Origin: Smittium culicis
Taxonomy: Eukaryota; Kickxellomycota; Harpellomycetes; Harpellales; Legeriomycetaceae
NCBI GenBank assembly: GCA_001970855.1
Contig: LSSN01001238.1
Span: 1-25,515 of the forward strand
Direction of reading: 5' to 3'
Length of the DNA stretch: 25,515 nucleotides
Under the pieces are notes generated by a model. That model did not search any database and was not told where the DNA came from. It worked only from the letters and a program-made list of their open reading frames with translations. Below are positions 1-9,480 of this stretch, one piece after another. A program made the translations under genes and the position numbers. Positions within the stretch are counted from its first letter, which is position 1. Each line of letters starts with the position of its first letter.

Positions 1-729
1 TACGAATGTACAAGTAATTCTTAGACAATACTATAAAAAAATAATAAATTTATTGGCTTTCTAGGGCTAAATTTTCAGGGGTGCTAATTGGTATACTATT
101 AAATAGACCAATGTATTGTTATAAATGGCTGTAACATTTTTTAATCCAAGTTATTAGAGTATTTTTGGCAGATTTATCATTACTATGAAGGGTTTATCAT
201 TGCTTTCAAAGATTTATCATTACTTTGTGGGCTAGCTTAAAATAGCACAAATACTAGCAATTTTATTATTCGCTCATGCACATATTAGCATGTCGGGATA
301 TTAGCCAATACAGTGCAAAATATAGCCAGTACAATTAAATAAATATCAAGAGTACATGCTATTGATTGGCTATGAATTTTGCGAGAACGCTTTTTAGTGT
401 GAAAACGTAAAAAAAAATACAGTGTTTGTGAATTGAAATCTGCTTTATTGCACAACCAAGATAATGTATGAAATAAAAAAATAACTCACAGAAAGTTCTG
501 TTAGTAAATCTTGATTTTGAAAAGATTTTCCCTATTTTAGCCCATAGTTGTCCAATTTTTTAATATTGAAGGGTCAATTATCCCGTTTTTAATGTATAAC
601 CGTAAACTAATTCGCACCACCTTAGCATACCAAGCCACTTTCAATATTGCCAATATATACCACAGATATAAAAATACACAGTTCGATATTAATTATATCC
701 CTCCCATGTAAACATTCTTACTACTATCT
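1..729. other. Upstream non-coding region of the GRAM-TBC gene
   Basis: No open frame of convincing length or composition is visible on either strand. The only structure I can support is the three-unit 20-bp repeat at 171-230. The segment should contain the promoter and 5' leader of the gene that starts at 730, but I cannot point to a TATA box or a transcription start. Confidence 0.5.
171..230. repeat. Three diverged 20-bp tandem units with GATA-type cores
   Basis: Units 171-190, 191-210 and 211-230 each begin G[AG]TTTATCATT[AG]CT and then diverge. The spacing is exactly 20 bp, so each unit presents TGATAA on the minus strand at the same helical phase, about two turns apart. TGATAA is the core bound by fungal GATA zinc-finger factors. 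A regulatory role for the gene at 730, about 500 bp away, is inference; a small decayed minisatellite is the alternative. Confidence 0.45.
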
Positions 730-3700
730 ATGTTTATACTACCAATTCCTGCTGAATTAAGTCCTTTTTGGACTCTGATTAAAAGTTCGAAATACTTCCA
801 TCTCGAAGAGTCTGTATCAAAGAGCAAACATATTATCAGTACTTTTCTTACTACGATTCAGAATGTGTAACGCTTCAAAATAAAACAATATTAAATTTAT
901 TTTTCCTAACTAAAATCGGCGTTTTTATTTAGACTCGAAACGAAGCCTCCTCCTTACAGGATAGTATTTCAACCTGTAGTTGGTCTCGAAAAATTCATAA
1001 TCGTCGCCACGGCTGAAGACATCGAAGAAATAGAGCTGGACTGGAAATGGCTTACAGGTACGCTGTTAGTTAGAATTCATGTTTTGATACGTTTATTTTA
1101 TATAACATACTTTATTCTTTCTTTTATTTAGAAAATATAATGGTATCAGTCGACGCATTAGATAACCCAAAGGAGCGTGCCTCTTATGTCATAACTAAAA
1201 TAAGATATTTAGTAACCGCTGAAGACGGCGGAAATGATTTAAAAACAGACAAAAAGCTACGAGCTGCAATCAGCGCTTTCCAGCAAACTTTCAAAGAAAT
1301 CAAAACTGATAAACTAGTATCCTATTATGCGTGCGCTTTAAATAAAGGCTTGATATTTTTCCAAGGTTGGATGTATATTAGCGAAAACTATCTTTCATTC
1401 TATTCGTACATTTTCGGCTTTGAAAACAAAATATCTGTAGAGCTAAAAAATATAAAGAGTATCGAGAAAGTAAAAACTAAAGGCGGTAGTAGCGATGATG
1501 GATTATCGGTAGAAACCAAATCAGGCTCAAATTTCAAATTTACCAACTTATTTAACCGAAACGAAGCTTACGAAGTCTTATTACAACTCACAACAAATGT
1601 TGTTAAAAGAATTCTCCAAAATTCTGAATTTACTACATCAAGCCAACCAGACTCGTTTTCCGCCCCCGGCGATAATAGCCCAAATTCTAAGAAAATCGAC
1701 ATAAACTCTAAAAAATTACTTAAAGTAGGAAAAACTCTAGCTCAAGATATTGCACAACAGAAAGTCGAAGAAGAGCTCTTGAGCTTTTTTGGCTTACCAC
1801 CTTCAGAGACCTTAATTTCAACAATACTTGACGCTAAACTATCTGTAGATAAACAAATAGCTGTCTACAATGGAGCTCTTAACTTAACAACAAACTTTAT
1901 TAGCTATAACTCAATTGATTACAAAGGATGTAAGCTCGTTTTGCCCCTCTCTGGAATCAAAAAAATTGAACGAAACGTAGTCCAAAGTACTTCCAAAAAA
2001 AATGGCTATCACTTAATAATTACAACTTGGCATTCGTCTATAATAAATGTATTTATCTATTCCAATCTTCAAGCTTGTGACAAATGGTGTGATCATCTAA
2101 AGCAACTTCTTAGAATCATTTCTCAGTCTAATGAATCTGGAGCTAATGGTAATGCTTCTATCCGATCACCACCTTTAAAACACTTTTTAAAGTCCTGTGA
2201 GAGTGAAATTATGATCGATGAGCTATTCAAAAAGTCCATCGAAGATGACCTAATAGATTTAAAAATCGATAGCTCGGCTGATAATACTGAGATTGGTGAT
2301 AGCTCAGAAAATAACTCCGCGATTAAACCCAAAGCTGTAAATCGAGGATTTGGTGTTGAATTTGGATACCCAAATGAAACCATAAATTACAAAGAGAACA
2401 CACGCCAGAGGCTATGGCTAGACCTAATGAATATTCATGGCAGGAATGTAACTTTGTTTAGGCAATCCGATTTTGAACGATTAGTTAGAATTGGGCCTCC
2501 AAACAGACTCCGTGGTGAAATCTGGGAATTGTGTTCTGGGTCAATGTTTAATCGCTTATTGAATCCAGGCGCTTTCGACTCACTGTTAAATCTTAAAGCC
2601 GACTCCAAGTTACTTGCTTGTATTGAGGAAATAGAAAAGGATCTTCCCCGCTCGCTTCCTGAGTACAATGCATACCAAAGTCCTAAAGGTATAGACTCGC
2701 TCAGACGAGTTTTAGTTGCTTACGCAACTAAAAACCCTGAGCTTGGTTATTGCCAAGCTATGAATATGATTGTGTCTGTTCTTCTCATTAATATGGGCGA
2801 AGAACAAGCCTTCTGGGCACTCGTAAGCATCTGTGAACAGCTTTTAACTGGTTATTACACGCCTTCAATGTATGGAGCTTTAGTTGATATGTCAATTATG
2901 CAAACACTATATGAACAGTCCATGCCTGAACAAGCAGCACACCTCGCTAGTTACGACATCCAAATTTCTATGGTTTGTTTGCCTATGTTCCTAGCACTAT
3001 TTGTTAACAGCTTGCCCCTAAAATTCGCAATCAGAATTCTAGACTTGTTTTTCTTATTCGGCCCGAGCGTACTATTTCAGATAACTTTAGCCATATTTAA
3101 AATAAACAATAACAAAATAATGTCAATAGATGACGATGGTGCATTTATGGACTTATTTAAAAGATATTTCAATGAATTAGACATGCCTGCCTATCCAATG
3201 AATTTTAACACTAGTACTAACACTAACCCAACGCCAAATACAAAAACTAGTCAAGTTACAAAATTCCATGAGCTTTTGTATGTATCCTTGAAGGATTTCG
3301 ATTATATTGATAGAAACAAGATTTACGAAATGAGAAAATCTCACCAGCTCCAGGTCGTTCATTCTGTTGAAAACTTTGCTAAAAGAACTGCTCTTAGAAA
3401 TTTAGTTGACACTTGTGGATTTAACAAAGATCAGCTTTCTAGCCTGTATGACTATTTTTATGCTTCACTGTTTTATTCTACAGGAATAAATTCAGAGAAA
3501 TCATCAAAAAGGCACTCTAAATCCGAAATGCATACCGCTCAGAAATTCTATTTGTCAATGACTGACTATAGGATTTGTTTGGATATTTATGGCTTTGTTA
3601 GGTTTGTAGGTCATTTTGCAATCTGGGCGCGTAAAGATATTGAAGCTCTCGGCGATAAAGCTCGAATAAGCAAGCAAAAGAAACAGCAAATGTTAAATAC

Positions 3701-5168
3701 AAGTATGCCTAAAAAAAGCCCCAAGTCAGATATTAAATCACCTGAAGGCGAATCAACAAAAAATAGCTATGGCTCAACATTTACCACACCGCTAACTAAA
3801 AATATCTCGTCAGCAAAACACTCGCAAACAACAATGCCTGAACCAAATAAAATCTCTAACGGCTTTGAATCGCTTTTTGAAAATCAAAATAGCTTCTTGG
3901 TGAAATTTTTCAGATTTACTAGCTCAATTCCACATCCAGTAAGGAATATCAGTACTTTCTCCAGCAAAGAATCAGAAACTGTGAATACAGATGATCCACT
4001 TATTAATTTGAGTTCTGACGAGAAAGAAGGCTCTAACATTTCTAATATAGAGCTAATAGAACAGGAAATTGAAGGCCTTGATATTCTTGACAGCTTTGAT
4101 ACAAAATCTACAATTAGTCACGAAATAGGCACAGAAGAAATGGAAAATGCACTTACAGCTGAAACAATAAAGCCGTCCAATGTAGAAATGGAGAAATCCA
4201 CCACAACTGAATCCATAAACATATCTACTGTTGAGTTGGAAAAACAGATATCAAGGTCGGAAGTTTATTCCCCAAACAGTGAACTAGTGCTTTCACCAGC
4301 TCAGGTATCAATATCAGTAAATGAGGTTGAGAGTAAGAGTCTTCCTCTTGACAAGATCCGAGTATCCTTCCAGCAATGCCTGATTGCGGTGAGCAAATTC
4401 ATAAACTCGGACCTTTTGACGCGGATAGATACGCTGTTTTCTATTTACCAAACAAATCAAAAGGAGCGATTTCTGCTGCTTGACGATTTATTTAGTTTTT
4501 CTGAAGGGGTTTTGTACTTAAGCAAGTACACTAGTGACCCTGAACTCAGTCAGGATATACTGCATGCAATCTCTGATTTTATCAAGTACCAAGCAAGCGT
4601 GGAAAATGGGAATTCTGAAAGCACAATTTATAAAGGGCACAAGGCTGAAGCTAGCACTAAAGCATATAATGAATTAGTTGATACCAGTAACAATGCAAAT
4701 ACAGAAGCTTCAAGATCTATAAATGAGCAAACAGATATTCCTGTATCGAGCAATGCTGAAATTGATAGCAGAGAGAGATCAAATGAAATTAACATTGATG
4801 GCTCTAACAGTACATCTGAAACGATTAACGATCTAGAAGATGATATTAAAGATGGCAGACCAGACACCGTAAGCAATGCCAATTTCAGCAGCGGCAGCAG
4901 CAGCAGCAGCAGCAAACCCGAAAAAAATTCCATAAATCACGCGGAGGATAAACCGAGTGACGAAACATCGACCAAGAAAGGCTGCGACAACCGCAGCGTG
5001 TTAAAGGTACAGCCCGCCGAACTTCGATTAGGCATATTGCTGTTTCCGCCGCTCGAATACTTTTTCGATATCGAGCTGCCGCTGACGTTCGATAAGCTTG
5101 TCGACAGCTCGCTATCTAGTAAGAAAATTCCGTACTCACAGCTAAAAAACTCGACATTCAATAAATGA
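730..5168 (+). CDS. GRAM-GRAM-TBC domain Rab GTPase-activating protein (TBC1D8/9, yeast Gyp2/Mdr1 type)
   Basis: Three exons: 730-866, 933-1057 and 1132-5168 (stop TGA 5166-5168), giving about 1432 residues. The ATG at 1140 is internal. The first two exons restore the conserved N-terminus, with PFW and KYFHL near residue 20, PPPYRIVFQ, and a WKWL helix, as in the TBC1D8/9 family, and the splice phases agree. GRAM domains lie at about 148-240 and 302-412 and would bind membrane lipids. The TBC domain lies at about 540-770 and carries both catalytic fingers: IEKDLPR with Arg594 and YCQ with Gln629. It should therefore stimulate GTP hydrolysis on a Rab protein in membrane traffic. The C-terminal 500 residues are acidic, Ser-rich and low in complexity, ending in a more conserved-looking hydrophobic tail. 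No EF-hand is evident. The gene converges on the next one. The substrate Rab cannot be told from sequence. Confidence 0.9.
867..932 (+). other. Intron 1 of the GRAM-TBC gene (66 nt)
   Basis: The donor is GTAACG, the likely branch site CCTAACTAA at about 905-913, and the acceptor TTTATTTAG. Using the donor at 867 rather than 865 keeps the frame into exon 2, where LETKPPPYR follows. The small size is usual for fungi. Confidence 0.75.
1058..1131 (+). other. Intron 2 of the GRAM-TBC gene (74 nt)
   Basis: The donor is GTACGC and the acceptor is preceded by a pyrimidine-rich stretch, CTTTCTTTTATTTAG. Splicing joins ...WKWLT to ENIMVSV in frame, with the split codon G|AA. This shows that the ATG at 1140 is an internal methionine. 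Confidence 0.8.
4887..4913 (+). repeat. AGC trinucleotide run encoding a serine tract
   Basis: AGC AGC GGC followed by six AGC codons lies in the low-complexity tail of the GRAM-TBC protein. The run is in frame, so length changes would vary a Ser tract without breaking the gene. Confidence 0.8.
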
Positions 5169-5468
5169 GTTTTTTTTTTTTTTGTTTCTTCTTGTTTTTT
5201 TGGATATAATTATGGATAAAAGAAATACAATCAGGAGATTTGTTATTAATGGAGGTACACAACTTTTTTTTTTATTTTTAATATAGCAATATAGACAAAG
5301 AAAAATAAAAAAAATTTTTATTGTTAAGGCTAGAACAATAAAGATAAGCATTTTAGTTCAGTAATATGCTATTATAAACCAAGTATTGTAACAAAAAAAA
5401 ATAAGAAATTGGGGATAAGACGACGAAAGTTATGATGAAGTGGGGGGGGGGGTGAGGATGAGGAGAAT
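5169..5468. other. Convergent intergenic region with T-runs and an 11-G run
   Basis: This 300-bp gap separates the 3' ends of two convergent genes. It holds T-rich tracts just after the stop at 5168, A-rich stretches, and a run of eleven G at 5442-5452 just before the 3' end of the minus-strand gene. It probably contains both polyadenylation regions. No gene is evident. Confidence 0.5.
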
Positions 5469-7556
5469 TTATGTTGGAGTAAAACTAGGGTCATCATTAT
5501 CCTTAGATAGTAAACTCAAGATGAATGAAAAGTGGCGAAGGAAAGGGCGGAGATTCCATTCGGAAGTGACATAATAAGGTTCACCTGAGTAGTAGCTGCT
5601 TCTAGGGTTATGCTGGGAGTTGCTGCGTACGATGATACGAGGGCTTTCGTCATTTAGTTCAGTAGCCGAGTTTCTAGAATTCATTCTAGTTCTGCTTGAG
5701 ATCGAGTTTGATGAGCTGTTTAAGTGCGAGATTGCGAGGATTGAGACAAAAACGAATATTATAGCACCGATCATGAGCTTTGACATGGAGATCATAAGAG
5801 GCTGAATTGACTGAGAGTTGCTGTTGTCGGGTGTAGAGGCCTTTATGATGCTACGTCTTCCTCTAGAAGTGGACTGGGATGGTACAGCGGTAGACGACGA
5901 AACAATAGTATTTTCGAGGTTTGTAATATCAAATTCGTTGTTGGATTGGAACACTGATATGATGGGGTTAAGAGTTTCAAGAAGTTTTTTATTTTTAGAT
6001 TTTTTTAGCGAGTCAATGAATGAACCAGATTCAGAGCTGTTTGATAAGTAAGATTCTAGTATCACAAGAAAGTCGGATTTAGCAAGGTTTACAGCCAGTT
6101 CCAGAACTTGGCTTTCCTGCGTAGAGGAGCTGGTATTTTGGTTGTTATGAGTGTCGTTTAGCTTTTTCCAAAAGTTGCTAATCATGATAAATTCGTTAGG
6201 GGGAATTTTAGAAAAGAGGCTAGATAGATTGAACGTGAGAGGGGTATTTTTAGAGTTAGAGCTATTTGATGGGTGTGATATTTGAAAATCAATGAGTTCG
6301 CCGGAGGTGTTTGTAGGGAGGATGGCGTTGTTTATTGAGGAGAAGTTATTTTCATAGTGTTCAATTATTTCTCGGGAGGTTTCTAGTTCTTTGTTAAGGT
6401 GCTCAATATTGAATTTGTAATCTTGAATTTCGTTTTGGGATTGGGCGAGTTTTTCATAAATTATTTTAGTTTCAGTGAGTTTGCGTTCCATTTCTTTAGA
6501 TTTTGAAAGAGCGATTTCAGCAGATTTTTGGAATTTTAGTTTCTCCGAAATGTTAGATTCCAGGTAGGCTTGAAGTTCATTTTTTTCGTTAATATGGATT
6601 TGGATTTCATTGACAAGCTTTTCAATTTTAGAGGATTGGTTTTCTAGCTTTTTTCTGAGTTTTTCTTTGTGGGCTTCGCTGTTGCTAACTTTTAAAGCGA
6701 GTCTTTGAAATTCGTCCTCCATAATTTTTAATTCTTCTTCAGTGGATTTGGATTTCTTTAGATGTTCCAGTCGGGTAAACAAGTTGTTCATTTGAAGTTT
6801 ATCTTGTTTTATGGTTTCAATTAATTTTTTTTGAGCAGCTTGGTTTTCTATCGTAGAAATTTCAAGTTCTCTTTGGAAGGAGATATTTTTAGTTTGAAGT
6901 TTATCGAGTTCTAGTTTTAAATCGTCTTTTTCTTTAATTAATTTATTTATTTCAGAGTCGTTATTTGAGTATTTTGAGCCAGTATCTGATCTAAAGCTGT
7001 CTGTTCTCCTTCTGTTGAGAGGGCTTGTTCTTTCTATAGAATTTAGTTTTCGATAAGGGGAAAGTTGGTTTTCGAGATGTTTAGAATAAGGGAAAGAATT
7101 TTGAGGTGGCGAATTAAGAGCGCCGGATACGTTGTAATTGTTTTGAGAGGATTGTGTAGTATTGCTGGTATAGACTGTTCTAGGAATAGAAGAGCTAGAG
7201 TTGTCGAGATTATTTAACTGGGGGGCGGAGCTATTCTGTGGGAGGGATAGTTGAATATCGTTTTGGCGGGAATGGGAGTCAAAATTATTAGCAGAGGAAA
7301 AATTAGCGAAGCTATTGCTACTCTTATTTACGTCGTGGGTTTCATAGACGTTTATAATGAAATCAATATCACTTTTTGACAGCATTTTATTCGCGTCGTC
7401 AGAAATAAGGGTATTAAGTTTTGATTCTACTTCAGGCTCCATGGGGACATTATTCTGTTTGGCATAATTGAACAACAACGAAAGCACATGTGCTGTTGGA
7501 ACCTTATCAACAGCATCCAATAAAAAAGAAAAATCTAGATCAGTATCGGAGGCCAT
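5469..7556 (-). CDS. Long coiled-coil protein with a C-terminal membrane segment, function unknown
   Basis: Single exon of 695 residues starting at the ATG 7556-7554 (MASDTDLDF). The frame is open four codons further, but only to a TTG. The N-terminus, about 1-75, is compact and helical. A Ser/Asn-rich linker follows to about 195, with basic SPLNRRRTDSF-like sites that could be phosphorylated. A long coiled coil runs from about 200 to 405 with heptad-like Leu/Ile and many Lys and Glu. A helical region precedes a single hydrophobic segment at about 593-611 (MIGAIIFVFVSILAI), leaving about 80 residues beyond it. The architecture recalls membrane-anchored golgins or nuclear-envelope/ER tethers, but I recognise no family and assign no function. 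It converges with the GRAM-TBC gene. Confidence 0.8.
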   Translation of the reverse strand: MASDTDLDFSFLLDAVDKVPTAHVLSLLFNYAKQNNVPMEPEVESKLNTLISDDANKMLSKSDIDFIINVYETHDVNKSSNSFANFSSANNFDSHSRQNDIQLSLPQNSSAPQLNNLDNSSSSIPRTVYTSNTTQSSQNNYNVSGALNSPPQNSFPYSKHLENQLSPYRKLNSIERTSPLNRRRTDSFRSDTGSKYSNNDSEINKLIKEKDDLKLELDKLQTKNISFQRELEISTIENQAAQKKLIETIKQDKLQMNNLFTRLEHLKKSKSTEEELKIMEDEFQRLALKVSNSEAHKEKLRKKLENQSSKIEKLVNEIQIHINEKNELQAYLESNISEKLKFQKSAEIALSKSKEMERKLTETKIIYEKLAQSQNEIQDYKFNIEHLNKELETSREIIEHYENNFSSINNAILPTNTSGELIDFQISHPSNSSNSKNTPLTFNLSSLFSKIPPNEFIMISNFWKKLNDTHNNQNTSSSTQESQVLELAVNLAKSDFLVILESYLSNSSESGSFIDSLKKSKNKKLLETLNPIISVFQSNNEFDITNLENTIVSSSTAVPSQSTSRGRRSIIKASTPDNSNSQSIQPLMISMSKLMIGAIIFVFVSILAISHLNSSSNSISSRTRMNSRNSATELNDESPRIIVRSNSQHNPRSSYYSGEPYYVTSEWNLRPFLRHFSFILSLLSKDNDDPSFTPT

Positions 7557-8503
7557 GATAGAGGGCAAGCGTGGCAGGGGTCTCGGTTCGCAGAAAAAGG
7601 GTAGAGCAAGATTAAGGGTTCGTGATAATATCTAAAAGAACAAAGGGGAGCGTCAGGCGCAAAGTGTATGTAGCAATAAAGGAAAGGGTGTACGAAGTTA
7701 AGAAGAGGAGAGGATAGTGGTTGGTATTGATTAAACGAGGCTCTACTATAAAGTAGACAGAATTGGTGCGAGTTGAAATAAAAATAAAGGCTATTGCCAG
7801 AGCTGTGACCTTTAAATTTGGCTAATAAATGCGGCGACAGAATGTTCTACGCTTAAAAAGCATTTAATAGGATCGTTTTTAGAGCATAAGAGTTCTGCGG
7901 CGTCTCCTTAAACGCTGCCCGGCTATAGGCTGCTTTATTTCTATCATTTCCCAGGCAATTAATTTGACACTTATTACTAATTTTAACAGCGAATCGCTAC
8001 TAATCCTGGTAGGCCAATAGAAGTCCTCGTCTAATTATACACTGTAGGACTTTCGCTATTTCTCCTGTTTATTGGCGCATTTTTAGTTAAGCATAGAGCT
8101 TCACTTTTCAAACTATTTATCCGGAAACGTGATTTGCTATTCATGTTTATCTAGCACCTAATTAGTTCATCATCTGTGATCCATTCGCTAATTATCTGTA
8201 TCACCTGAATCCGGCAGCTTATAACTGATAGTAATAAATGTAATCTGGCTACATATATAAATATTAGTATGCTCCAATTAATGGGCTGTATCTTCAAAAT
8301 CTACAAATGAGATGGCCAATGATTTCTTCCTTCTTGCTTTCTTGGGTCGGGAATGGCTATATTGATTAGCTATAGGCCAGTATTGTTGACGCATTTCCTT
8401 ACCATGCAAATCAGTATTTTTACCTGTCTACTTTTAGTATTAGGGATTTATTTCTGGTTAATACTGGTGCAATGATGCCTAAGATTTTCATGCAAATATG
8501 TAT
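7557..8503. other. Upstream region of the coiled-coil gene; no gene seen
   Basis: The first 200 bases are purine-rich on the plus strand, hence pyrimidine-rich in the leader of the minus-strand gene. Base composition here is less AT-rich than further right, which suits a promoter and 5' leader. I found no open frame with coding character, and no tRNA or snRNA I could recognise. Confidence 0.45.
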
Positions 8504-8699
8504 TTAATCTTTTCCTAACTGACCTCTTAAAAAAATTGAAGTTATTAATTCGTTTACGATTTATAAGCAAATTTGTTTTTTGCTGTTAGAATACAATAAA
8601 CCAATTATTTATAAGGTCTTGGAATTAAAGAATTTTAACTGAGCATAGCTGGCTATATTTTGTGGGTCAAAAATAATCTACCGCCCGCGAAAGGGTTAA
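8504..8699 (-). mobile_element. piggyBac-like MITE, copy 1 (188 bp plus TTAA flanks)
   Basis: The element body, 8508-8695, is flanked on both sides by TTAA (8504-8507 and 8696-8699), the target duplication made by piggyBac transposases. Read on the minus strand, it begins CCCTTTCGCGGGCGGTAG, and the other end is a decayed inverted match (TCTTTTCC). It aligns along its whole length with the copy at 16086-16274, which is one base longer and lies in the opposite orientation. It has no coding capacity, so it would need a transposase from elsewhere. Family placement rests on the TTAA sites and CCCTTT termini. Confidence 0.7.
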
Positions 8700-8742
8700 T
8701 TCAGTTCTTAAATTATCGATGATGCTTTTTTTTTAGCAAATT

Positions 8743-9480
8743 TTAGATTAATAAGCTTCTATTTGCCTTTTTAGAAAAACCCTTAGCTAATCCAACTGCA
8801 TTTACTCCGTAAGCTCCCAGATTCTTATATCTCGTAAAATTATTTTCATACAAGTACCGTATCTTAACTTGAAATATAAAACTACTGTATTATCATGTTT
8901 CGTGATTGACTCGTACTGAATTTTAGTTTACAAAATATCTCCTGACTAATCAATGAAAAAATCCAAGTTTCTGGTAACCGTAGCTAGTTTGTAGATTTTT
9001 TGCAATTCCTGATTTGTCTACAAAACTCCAGAGTGAAAACATCAGCATTCGTTCGTTTCGTTTGATAACTACATCTACTAAATTTACTGGCTTTCCAATC
9101 TCAACATCCTCTGATAATTCCCAAGACATCTGTGCTTTTATACGATTACCATTTTAATTAAAAATCTACTCTTGATAAAAGTATTTGATAACTGTAATTA
9201 GCAAAAAATTATCCTATCAATTTACATTCCAAATATAAATTTGTGATAATTAGCTGAGTTTACATATATATTTCTTTCAAGGCTAGTCAGCTGAATACCA
9301 TCATTTATATTTACAATTAATATAATATATAGCTGTTTATTCCATAAATCCAATCGTCATCCAGATATTTACAATCGCTACCCTATTTAATCTGTACATA
9401 AATCCCAATATTTAGTCAACCAAATATTCGCAATTTTCATTTACCTGATCTCCCGCAGTAAAAAATATTTATTACATCAT
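8743..9480 (-). pseudogene. Decayed C-terminal half of a piggyBac-type transposase
   Basis: There is no intact frame, but pieces follow one another in the order of the piggyBac (PGBD) C-terminus. An LTKYWDLCTD piece lies at about 9390-9425. A stretch from about 9147 to 8954 contains GKPVNLVDV, comparable to the family's GVDxxDQ, then LWSFVDKSGIAKN and YQKLGFFH. After a TGA, LVRRYF continues. A last piece at 8889-8743 (TRYKNLGAYGVNA, LAKGFSK) resembles the C-terminal Cys-rich finger with its cysteines lost. An exact 19-bp segment is shared with the relic at 22334-22591. This is my reading by eye of a very degenerate sequence; exons of an unknown host gene are the alternative. Confidence 0.42.

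Noticed and set aside
2123..2383. Minus-strand and other-frame open stretches inside the GRAM-TBC gene, and plus-strand ones inside the coiled-coil gene
   Set aside because: They overlap strongly supported genes, have no homology and show compositional bias mirrored from the real frame.
5442..5452. Eleven-G run as a G-quadruplex
   Set aside because: A single G-run with no partner G-tracts at the right spacing; probably simple slippage.
7740..8300. Less AT-rich stretch considered as an snRNA or other RNA gene
   Set aside because: No match to U1, U2, U4, U5 or U6 landmarks or to tRNA A/B boxes on either strand.
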